Below, one piece after another: positions 58,054 through 64,000 of a stretch of 64,000 nt of DNA. Made by a program: the position numbers and the translations under genes. Source of the DNA: SG-bin9 sp049323835. GTDB taxonomy: Bacteria; Pseudomonadota; Alphaproteobacteria; Rhizobiales; Xanthobacteraceae. Where the stretch lies: the NCBI GenBank assembly GCA_049323835.1, contig JBMOOJ010000056.1, positions 1 to 64,000 on the forward strand, given 5' to 3'. The stretch's first letter is position 1. Each line of letters begins with the position of its first letter. The notes beneath the pieces were generated by a model. The model was not told the origin of the DNA. It made no database searches and saw only the letters and a list, made by a program, of their open reading frames with translations.

Positions 58054-58986
58054 ATGCCGCTTCGTCTCATCTTCATGGGCACGCCGGATTTCGCGGTGCC
58101 GACGCTGCTCGAACTCGCAGGCCACGGCCACGAGATCGTGGCGGTCTATACGCGCGAGCCGAAGCCGGCCGGACGCGGCATGAAGCTGCAGCCGACGCCG
58201 GTCGAGACCGAAGCCCGCCGGCTCGGCGTACCGGTGCTGACGCCAAAGACGCTGAAGACGCCGGAAGCCGAAGCCGAGATGCGCGCGTTCAATGCCGATG
58301 CCGCGATCGTCGTCGCCTACGGCATGATCCTGCCGCAAGCCATTCTCGATGTGCCGCCGCTCGGCTGCTTCAATCTGCACGCATCGCTGCTGCCGCGCTG
58401 GCGCGGCGCTGCGCCGCTCAATCGCGCGATCATGGCCGGCGACGCCGAGAGCGGCGTGATGGTGATGAAGATGGATATCGGCCTCGACACCGGCGATGTC
58501 GCCATGGCCGAGCGGATGGCGATCACGGACTCGATGACCACGCGCGAGCTGCACGATCGCCTGTCGCGCATCGGCGCCGATCTGATGGTGCGCGCCATGG
58601 GTGCGCTCGAACGCGGGCAGTTGCGGCTGACCAAACAGGCAGCCGAGGGCGTCACCTACGCCGCCAAGATCGACAAGCAGGAAGCACGCATCGACTGGAC
58701 GAAGCCGGCGCGCGAGGTGCTGCGGCATTGCCACGGTCTCTCGCCGTTTCCTGGCGCATGGTGCGAGCTCCCGATCGGCGGCGAGCAGGTGCGGGTGAAA
58801 ATCCTGCGCTGTGCGCTCGCGGCGGGTTCCGGTGCGCCGGGCACGCTGCTCGACGACAAGCTCACCATCGCCTGCGGCAACGGCGCGATCCGCATCGTCG
58901 AATTGCAACGCACCGGCAAGCAGCCGATGCCGGCGGATGAATTCCTGCGCGGCACGCCGCTGAAGCCGGGAGTGCTGGCGTGTTGA
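58054..58986 (+). CDS. fmt: Methionyl-tRNA formyltransferase
   Basis: 310 residues. It formylates initiator Met-tRNA, the step that def later reverses on the nascent chain. RLIFMGTPDFAVPTLLEL opens the protein, VVAYGMILPQAILDVPPLG holds the formyl-folate site, and FNLHASLLPRWRGAAPLNRA carries the catalytic N-H-S set. The C-terminal OB domain is present. The ATG at 58054 has AAGGGC four bases before it. It overlaps the next GNAT gene by seven bases, so translation is coupled. Confidence 0.98.
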   Translation: MPLRLIFMGTPDFAVPTLLELAGHGHEIVAVYTREPKPAGRGMKLQPTPVETEARRLGVPVLTPKTLKTPEAEAEMRAFNADAAIVVAYGMILPQAILDVPPLGCFNLHASLLPRWRGAAPLNRAIMAGDAESGVMVMKMDIGLDTGDVAMAERMAITDSMTTRELHDRLSRIGADLMVRAMGALERGQLRLTKQAAEGVTYAAKIDKQEARIDWTKPAREVLRHCHGLSPFPGAWCELPIGGEQVRVKILRCALAAGSGAPGTLLDDKLTIACGNGAIRIVELQRTGKQPMPADEFLRGTPLKPGVLAC

Positions 58987-59477
58987 TCCGCATCGAGCGG
59001 CCGGATGATGCTGGTGCGATCCGCGATGTCGTTCGTGCGGCGTTCGAGGGTGACAGCGAGGCCGGTCTCATCGAGTGCCTGCGCGCCGATGGTGATCTCA
59101 TTCTCTCGCTGGCTGCCGAACTGGACGGTCGCGTCGTCGGTCACATCGGTTTCTCGCGGCTCTGGATCGAACACGGAGGACAGCGGAGCCCGGGCGTCAG
59201 CCTTGCGCCGCTTGCAGTGACGCCGGAGCTTCAGCATCGCGGGATAGGGTCGGCGCTGATCGAAGCCGGGCACGTGCGGCTTGTCGAGGCGCGCGAAACG
59301 CTCGCGTTCGTTTACGGCAGTCCCGTCTACTACGGCCGGTTCGGCTATTCGCTTGCGGCGGCGGCTCCGTTCGCGTGCGTGTATGCGGGGCAGTATTTTC
59401 AGGCGCTTGCGTTTTCGGCGCAGGCGCCAACGACGGGCACGGTCGAATATGCCCCCGCCTTTGCCGGGGTGGAGTAG
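58980..59477 (+). CDS. GNAT family N-acetyltransferase (YhbS-like)
   Basis: 165 residues. LAPLAVTPELQHRGIGSALI is the acetyl-CoA-binding motif A (Q/R-x-x-G-x-G), followed by ETLAFVYGSPVYYGRFGYSL, typical of the YhbS subgroup. The start is a GTG at 58980, inside the end of fmt; a TTG at 58983 is the alternative. Seven bases overlap fmt and 9 bases separate it from truA, so it is an embedded member of the def-fmt-truA operon. The substrate is unknown; its position suggests a link to translation or tRNA but no sequence shows it. Confidence 0.88.
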   Translation: MLIRIERPDDAGAIRDVVRAAFEGDSEAGLIECLRADGDLILSLAAELDGRVVGHIGFSRLWIEHGGQRSPGVSLAPLAVTPELQHRGIGSALIEAGHVRLVEARETLAFVYGSPVYYGRFGYSLAAAAPFACVYAGQYFQALAFSAQAPTTGTVEYAPAFAGVE

Positions 59478-59486
59478 GCTGCACGG

Positions 59487-60224
59487 ATGCCCCGCTACAA
59501 GCTCACCATCGAATACGACGGCAAGCCGTTCTACGGCTGGCAGCTGCAGGAGACGCTGCCGTCGGTGCAGGGCGCGCTCGAAGCGGCGGTGAAAGCGATC
59601 AGCGGCGAGGACGCGCGCGTACACGGCGCCGGCCGCACCGATGCCGGCGTGCATGCGCTGGGACAAGTGGCGCATGTCGATCTGACGAAGGCATTCGAGC
59701 CGGGTCGTTTGCGCGACGGGCTCAACGCACATGTGCGGCCGCATCCGATCGGCATTCTGTCGGCGGAGATCGTGCCCGACACGTTCGAGGCGCGTTTCTC
59801 GGCGATCAAACGGCACTACCGCTATCGCATCGTCAACCGCCGCTCGAATCTCGCGATCGACGTGGGACATGCGTGGCGCGTGCCGTTGCGGATCAACAGC
59901 GACAGGATGCACGAAGCGGCGCAGCATCTGCTCGGCAGACACGACTTCACGACGTTCCGCGACATGGATTGTCAGGCGAGGTCGCCGGAGAAGACGCTCG
60001 ACCAGCTCGATGTTATTCGTAATGGCGACGAGATCGATATCATCACGTCCGCGCGCTCGTTCCTGCACAGCCAGGTGCGCTCGATGGTCGGTTCGCTGAT
60101 CTGGGTCGGGCAGGGGCGCTGGACGCCGGACGATCTGGCCGCGGCGCTGGCGGCGCGCAACCGCGCCGCGTGCGGGCCGGTCGCGCCGCCGGACGGGCTG
60201 TATCTCGTAAAGGTGGATTACTGA
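59487..60224 (+). CDS. truA: tRNA pseudouridine(38-40) synthase TruA
   Basis: 245 residues. It forms pseudouridine at positions 38-40 of the tRNA anticodon arm. The opening YKLTIEYDGKPFYGWQLQE and the catalytic aspartate in GAGRTDAGVHALGQVAHVDL are diagnostic; SFLHSQVRSMVGSLIWVGQG is the C-terminal RNA-binding signature. Last gene of the def-fmt-GNAT-truA run. A family B repeat follows 13 bases after the stop and may act as its 3' end. Confidence 0.98.
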   Translation: MPRYKLTIEYDGKPFYGWQLQETLPSVQGALEAAVKAISGEDARVHGAGRTDAGVHALGQVAHVDLTKAFEPGRLRDGLNAHVRPHPIGILSAEIVPDTFEARFSAIKRHYRYRIVNRRSNLAIDVGHAWRVPLRINSDRMHEAAQHLLGRHDFTTFRDMDCQARSPEKTLDQLDVIRNGDEIDIITSARSFLHSQVRSMVGSLIWVGQGRWTPDDLAAALAARNRAACGPVAPPDGLYLVKVDY

Positions 60225-60237
60225 GCCTTTCTGGGCC

Positions 60238-60324
60238 GTCATGCCCGCGCTTGTCGCGGGCATCCACGTCTTGATTTCTCAAAAACAGGAGGCGTGGATG
60301 GCCGGGTCAAGCCCGGCCATGACG
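60238..60324. repeat. Family B palindromic repeat after truA
   Basis: CGTCATGCCCGCGCTTGTCG opens and GGGTCAAGCCCGGCCATGAC closes, inner pair CCACGTC/GGCGTGG. Between two convergent operons. Confidence 0.88.
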
Positions 60325-60339
60325 AAGAATGTGGAACAC

Positions 60340-60723
60340 TTACCCCGCCGCGATCGCCTCGATTTCCAGCAGCCACTTCGTCTCGAAGATGCCGGTAATG
60401 ATCACCGTCAGCGCCGGCGTGCGGTCGCCAAGCACCTGATTGCGCACCGCGCGGTTCGCGAGATTGTATTGCCGGTCCGACAGGAACGTCGTGACCTTGA
60501 CGAGATTGTCGAGCGTCATGTCGACGGCCTTGAGCTGCGCCTCGATATTTGCCCACGCCAGTTTCGCCTGCTCCTCGAACGTCGCGGGAAGCGTGCCGTC
60601 GGCAGTCTCCGGAATCTGTCCGCTGACAAAGGCCAGCCGTTGCGCGCCAGAGACTTCGACAACCTGCGCGTAGCCGCCCTTGGGCTGGGTGGCACCCGGC
60701 GCGTTCGCGCTCCTGATTTTCAT
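60340..60723 (-). CDS. Rid family protein lacking the catalytic arginine
   Basis: 127 residues of the YjgF/Rid fold. KGGYAQVVEVSGAQRLAFVS and GQIPETADG are typical of the N-terminal half and DNLVKVTTFLSD of the middle. At the position of the RidA signature arginine (family PARSxV) it reads TPALTVII, so Leu replaces Arg and imine-deaminase activity is unlikely; it belongs with the non-RidA branches of unknown role. The ATG at 60723 has GGGAG six bases upstream; a TTG at 60729 is the alternative. It lies two bases after the nucleosidase stop and ends the dapD operon. Confidence 0.87.
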   Translation of the reverse strand: MKIRSANAPGATQPKGGYAQVVEVSGAQRLAFVSGQIPETADGTLPATFEEQAKLAWANIEAQLKAVDMTLDNLVKVTTFLSDRQYNLANRAVRNQVLGDRTPALTVIITGIFETKWLLEIEAIAAG

Positions 60724-60725
60724 GA

Positions 60726-61292
60726 TCAACTCCCGGCTTGGATCGTCTCGATCGCGTCCCAGAACAGGTCCTCGCCCTTGGCAACGTTCTCCTGCCAGTG
60801 ATCGGCGGCGTTGTCGTCGGCGGAATCGCTGATGAACTTGAAGGCGCGCCAGGGCAGGCTGTGCCGCACGCAGACGTGCGCGATCGCGAACAGCTCCATG
60901 TCGACGATGTCGATCTTCTGTTCAGTCATCCACGGGTCGGTCGCAGTGACAAAACTGTCGCCGGTACCGCAGGTGACGCCGTCCTGTCCGGAGGCGAAGT
61001 GATCGAACTCGGGCGAATAGGGCGTGCGGCCGCGCGGCGCGAGCGGCATGGCCATCATGTCGCGCTGAACCACGCGCGAGACTTCCACAAGCCCATGCAC
61101 CGATGGATTGAGGCTGCCGGCGGTGCCGTAGTTGACGACAAGCGCCGGGCGCAGCACCAGCAGCGACAGCGTCGCGGCGCTGGCCGCGTTCACCTTGCCG
61201 ACGCCGGTGTAGATGACCTCGACGCCGGCGGGCGCGCGGGATTTCTTCAGCTCATCGTCCAGCGCGGTGAGGACGAGGATCTTGCCGTTCAT
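60726..61292 (-). CDS. 5'-methylthioadenosine/S-adenosylhomocysteine nucleosidase-like protein
   Basis: 188 residues, shorter than E. coli MTAN (232). Family landmarks: KILVLTALDDELKK at the start, VEVIYTGVGKVNAASAATLS, LVVNYGTAGSLNPSV, VDMELFAIAHVC and a catalytic aspartate in FISDSADDNA. It is likely a purine-nucleoside hydrolase that removes adenine from a nucleoside by-product, although the reduced length leaves the exact substrate open. The start overlaps the dapE stop by four bases (ATGA), so it is translated with dapE. Confidence 0.85.
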   Translation of the reverse strand: MNGKILVLTALDDELKKSRAPAGVEVIYTGVGKVNAASAATLSLLVLRPALVVNYGTAGSLNPSVHGLVEVSRVVQRDMMAMPLAPRGRTPYSPEFDHFASGQDGVTCGTGDSFVTATDPWMTEQKIDIVDMELFAIAHVCVRHSLPWRAFKFISDSADDNAADHWQENVAKGEDLFWDAIETIQAGS

Positions 61293-62455
61293 GCAAAGTA
61301 CCGGTCGAGCACGCCGCGATAGATCGCTGCGAGCTGCTCGAGATCGGCGATCGGCGTGCGCTCGTCGACCGCATGCATGCTACGGCCGACGAGGCCGAAC
61401 TCGACCACCTCGCAGTAGTTGGTGATGAAGCGTGCATCCGACGTGCCGCCGCCGGTGTTGAGATCGGGCGTACGGCCGGTGATCTCCTTCACCGCCGCGA
61501 CGACCGTGTCGATGAACGGGCCGGGCTTGGTGATGAACGACTTCGCATTCGACGGCTCCCAGGCGATGTGCGCCTTGATGTGGTTGCCCATCGCTTTCGT
61601 CATACGGCCTTCGACCAGTTCCTTCAGCGAGTCCTCGGTATGAATGTCGTTATAGCGGATGTTGAACTTGGCCTTCACCTGCGCCGGGATCACGTTCGAT
61701 GCGCGGTTGCCGACATCGACCGAGGTGAATTCGAGGTTCGATGCCTGGAAGTGCGCATTGCCGCGATCGAGCGGATCGGCAAGCAATGCGGTGATCATCT
61801 GCGCCATGTGCGGGATCGGATTCATCGCGCGGTGCGGATAAGCCGCGTGACCCTGCACGCCGTCGACGATCAACGTGCCGTTGAGCGAGCCACGGCGGCC
61901 GATCTTGATGCAGTCGCCCATGGTGTCGACATTGCTCGGCTCGCCGAGCACGCAGTGATCGAACTTTTCGCCGCGATCGGCAGCCCACTTCAAGAGCTTG
62001 ATCGTGCCGTTGACGGCGATATCTTCCTCGTCGCCGGTGATGAGGAAGGAGATGGAGCCTTTGCCATCTGCACGCGGCTTGCCGCCGTTCGCCGCGAGGT
62101 AGGCGAGCGTCGCGGCCACCGCCGCGCCGATGCCGCCCTTCATGTCGACGGCGCCACGCCCGTACAGGAAGCCGTCCTTAACGTCGCCGGAGAACGGGCC
62201 ATGCGTCCACGCCGCTTCATCGCCGGCCGGAACGACGTCGGTGTGACCGGCGAAGCAGATATGCGGCGCGGACGTGCCGATGCGTGCGTAGAGATTGTCG
62301 ATGTCGGCGGTGCCGGGCTCCGAGAACGTCACGCGGTGCACGTCGAAGCCGGCGGCCTTGAGCAACGCCTCCAGCACGCCGAGCGCGCCGGCGTCGGCAG
62401 GCGTGACGGACGGGCAGCGGATGAGATCGCGGGTGATCGTGAGAGCGTCTGTCAT
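61289..62455 (-). CDS. dapE: Succinyl-diaminopimelate desuccinylase
   Basis: 388 residues. The metal-site motifs are FAGHTDVVPAGDEAAW, GRGAVDMKGGIGAA and FLITGDEEDIAVNGT, with TGGGTSDARFI near the C-terminus that carries the last histidine/aspartate set of the M20 fold. It removes succinate from N-succinyl-LL-diaminopimelate. DapD, which makes the succinylated precursor, is encoded two genes upstream. The DUF805 gene between them ends directly before its start codon (no gap). Confidence 0.97.
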   Translation of the reverse strand: MTDALTITRDLIRCPSVTPADAGALGVLEALLKAAGFDVHRVTFSEPGTADIDNLYARIGTSAPHICFAGHTDVVPAGDEAAWTHGPFSGDVKDGFLYGRGAVDMKGGIGAAVAATLAYLAANGGKPRADGKGSISFLITGDEEDIAVNGTIKLLKWAADRGEKFDHCVLGEPSNVDTMGDCIKIGRRGSLNGTLIVDGVQGHAAYPHRAMNPIPHMAQMITALLADPLDRGNAHFQASNLEFTSVDVGNRASNVIPAQVKAKFNIRYNDIHTEDSLKELVEGRMTKAMGNHIKAHIAWEPSNAKSFITKPGPFIDTVVAAVKEITGRTPDLNTGGGTSDARFITNYCEVVEFGLVGRSMHAVDERTPIADLEQLAAIYRGVLDRYFA

Positions 62456-62914
62456 TTAGGAAGCGGGACCATACCGGTTGTCGCCCGTCGTGCCGGGCAG
62501 GAACGCGAGTGAAAGCAGTCCCCACAGGAAAAGGCCAATGGCGTTGATTTGCAAGAGCAGCACCATCGCTTCGGCGTCGCGTTGCCCCGTGCCGGTGTTG
62601 GGGAACAGGCGATAGGCGTGAAACGAGGCGGTGAACAGAACGACCGGCAGCGGGCCGAACAGCAAGAACCACCAGCCGCTCTTGTCGCGGTCGTGCAGCC
62701 GCCCCGCCATCAGCACGGCCATCACGAAGACGAACGTCGCGACGGCAACGGCGAACCATAGCGCGTCGTTGCCGCGGCCGCCTGTGGTGCTGAAGTAAGG
62801 CGCAGCGGTCGTGAGGATGGCGATGCCGAGTACGAGCAGCGCGCCGAGGCCAATGCAGTAGCCGCGCCGGTTCAGCCGCCCTTGAAAGCGAAGGAGACCG
62901 GCGAGGCTGCTCAA
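62456..62914 (-). CDS. DUF805 family membrane protein
   Basis: 152 residues, four hydrophobic segments. The RLNRRGYCIGLGALLVLGIA start is the DUF805 signature (G-R-x-x-R-x-x-Y/F), and RLHDRDKSGWWFLLFGPLPV is the second hallmark (R-x-H-D-x-x-x-S-G-W). The function is unknown. It lies between dapD and dapE with gaps of 4 and 0 bases, so it is surely in the same transcript, perhaps as a membrane partner of diaminopimelate or cell-wall synthesis. Confidence 0.9.
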   Translation of the reverse strand: MSSLAGLLRFQGRLNRRGYCIGLGALLVLGIAILTTAAPYFSTTGGRGNDALWFAVAVATFVFVMAVLMAGRLHDRDKSGWWFLLFGPLPVVLFTASFHAYRLFPNTGTGQRDAEAMVLLLQINAIGLFLWGLLSLAFLPGTTGDNRYGPAS

Positions 62915-62918
62915 GGTA

Positions 62919-63764
62919 TCAATCCCGCAGCAATTCGTTGATGCTGGTCTTGGCGCGGGTGCGCTCGTCGACGCGCTTCACGATCACGGCGCAGGCGGTC
63001 GAGGGGCCTTGCGAACCATCCGGCAGCGGCTTGCCGGGCAGCGCGCCCGGAACGACGACCGAATATTCCGGCACTTCGCCGACGAAGGTTTCGCCCGTCG
63101 CGCGATCGACGATCTTGGTCGATGCGCCGAGGAACACGCCCATCGCCAGCACCGCGCCCTTGCGCACGATGACGCCCTCGGCGACTTCCGAACGCGCGCC
63201 GATGAAGCAATCGTCCTCGACGATCACGGGCTCGGCCTGCAGCGGCTCGAGCACGCCGCCGATGCCGACACCGCCCGAGATGTGCACGCGCTTGCCGATC
63301 TGCGCGCAGGAGCCGACCGTCGACCAGGTGTCGATCATGGTTGCTTCATCGACGTAGGCGCCGAGGTTCACGAACGACGGCATCAGCACCACGTTCTTGG
63401 CGATGAAGGCCGAGCGGCGGACGATCGAGCCCGGCACGGCGCGGAAGCCGGCGGCGCGGAAACGGTTCTCGCCCCAGCCTTCGAACTTCGACGGCACCTT
63501 GTCCCACCAGCTGGCAGCGCCGGGGCCGCCGGGAATCGGGCTCATGTCGTTGAGGCGGAACGACAGCAACACGGCCTTCTTCAGCCACTGGTTCACCTTC
63601 CACTTGCCGCTCGCCTCGCGTTCGGCGACGCGGGCCTCGCCCTTGTCCAGCAACTCAAGCGCCTGATCGACGGCTTCGCGCGCCTCGCCCTTGGTCGAAG
63701 CGTTGATGGTGTCGCGTGCGTCGAAGGCTGAGTTGACGGTGGTTTCGAGGGAGGCGAGGGACAT
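62919..63764 (-). CDS. dapD: 2,3,4,5-tetrahydropyridine-2,6-dicarboxylate N-succinyltransferase
   Basis: 281 residues. It succinylates tetrahydrodipicolinate with succinyl-CoA, the step before DapC and DapE in the succinylase route to lysine and peptidoglycan DAP. The N-terminus is helical; the left-handed beta-helix is seen in hexapeptides such as NVVLMPSFVNLGAYVDEATM, GVGIGGVLEPLQ and CFIGARSEVAEGVIVRKGA. The substrate site RAAGFRAVPGSIVRR fits the family. First gene of dapD-DUF805-dapE-nucleosidase-Rid. Confidence 0.97.
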   Translation of the reverse strand: MSLASLETTVNSAFDARDTINASTKGEAREAVDQALELLDKGEARVAEREASGKWKVNQWLKKAVLLSFRLNDMSPIPGGPGAASWWDKVPSKFEGWGENRFRAAGFRAVPGSIVRRSAFIAKNVVLMPSFVNLGAYVDEATMIDTWSTVGSCAQIGKRVHISGGVGIGGVLEPLQAEPVIVEDDCFIGARSEVAEGVIVRKGAVLAMGVFLGASTKIVDRATGETFVGEVPEYSVVVPGALPGKPLPDGSQGPSTACAVIVKRVDERTRAKTSINELLRD

Positions 63765-63860
63765 CTGATTTTCCTGGGATTTTTGACAGCAGGCGGCGAA
63801 TTTTGCGCGGCTTTTGTCGGAATTTGAGGGGGGAGAGTCAAGCGCGCGGCGTGGGAAAGC

Positions 63861-64000
63861 TCACGTCCGGAGTGCGGCGAGAAACCCCGCCAGATCGTCA
63901 GTGACCCAGTCCACATGGGCGGCGTCGCGGCCCTCCAGTTCCCACGCCTCGCGGACCACGTCCCTGGTGCCGTCGGGCACCACCAGCACGGTGGTCATGC
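63861..64000 (-). CDS. HAD-type pyrimidine 5'-nucleotidase, C-terminal part (cut by window edge)
   Basis: Only the last 46 codons lie in the window. On the minus strand the frame reads MTTVLVVPDGTRDVVREAWE, then EGRDAAHVDWVTDDLAGFLA, ending AALRT. VDWVTDDLAGFL is the usual C-terminal end of the pyrimidine 5'-nucleotidase branch of HAD hydrolases. The catalytic D-x-D and the rest of the fold lie beyond the right edge. The two bases at the edge belong to a codon shared with the next segment. It ends 96 bases before the dapD start on the same strand. Confidence 0.75.
   Translation of the reverse strand, partial: MTTVLVVPDGTRDVVREAWELEGRDAAHVDWVTDDLAGFLAALRT

Overview
The window looks like a chromosome segment of a high-GC alphaproteobacterium of the Bradyrhizobium/Rhodopseudomonas/Afipia group (Nitrobacteraceae). 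The grounds are the gene order chvI-chvG-hprK-EIIA-ptsH next to pckA, the ffs-dnaX-ybaB-recR block, Ku plus LigD end joining, a DUF2865 protein, and many short palindromic intergenic repeats of the kind I associate with this group. The genus is an inference. A 10-base run of N at 37786-37795 marks an assembly gap.

Layout. 0-7 kb: the start of ogt (cut by the left edge), a CPA2 cation/proton antiporter, a long non-coding repeat-like stretch (about 2.5-3.05 kb), a YjbQ-family protein, an AT-rich islet carrying an Mrr-like nuclease and a small exported protein, and lepA. 7-16 kb: a GNAT protein, the incomplete PTS (HPr, EIIA-Man, short HprK) run together with the ChvG/ChvI envelope-stress two-component system, a HugZ-like protein, a periplasmic RidA and pckA. 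16-20 kb: ligD, a 68-residue RHH-like ORF and ku, a compact NHEJ operon. 20-30 kb: SDR, persulfide dioxygenase-rhodanese fusion, arginase, thioesterase, CDF transporter, collagen-like lipoprotein, DUF2865 protein, NhaD-like antiporter and pyrE. 30-35 kb: two GSTs and two LysE-type exporters around a methyltransferase/MarR divergent pair. 34.5-43 kb: polA, an acyltransferase, UDP-glucose dehydrogenase and hrpB. 43-50 kb: an aspartic protease, phosphomannomutase, a chemoreceptor with a small membrane partner, an Lrp regulator, a PfkB kinase, nudC and a HIT protein. 51-64 kb: 4.5S RNA, dnaX, ybaB, recR, ampG, rmuC, def-fmt-GNAT-truA, and an operon dapD-DUF805-dapE-nucleosidase-Rid, ending in a partial HAD hydrolase.

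How the genes work together. chvI/chvG/hprK/EIIA/HPr is a regulatory phosphorelay set tied to pckA and carbon/envelope sensing. ku-orf-ligD repairs double-strand breaks. ffs-dnaX-ybaB-recR joins replication and recombination functions. def-fmt-truA are translation genes, and dapD/dapE make diaminopimelate for lysine and peptidoglycan.

The most notable signals are: (i) polA has lost three of the four carboxylates of its 3'-5' exonuclease site and carries an in-frame copy of a genome-dispersed palindromic repeat; (ii) hrpB carries a second in-frame repeat copy; (iii) two doublets of long bulged inverted repeats with shared cores but different, internally complementary ends sit at the starts of lepA and ptsH; (iv) the AT-rich Mrr-like islet; and (v) at least seven families of palindromic repeats in the gaps between genes. 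No CRISPR array, prophage, transposase or tRNA gene was seen. Nothing here is an obviously complete new multi-gene system.
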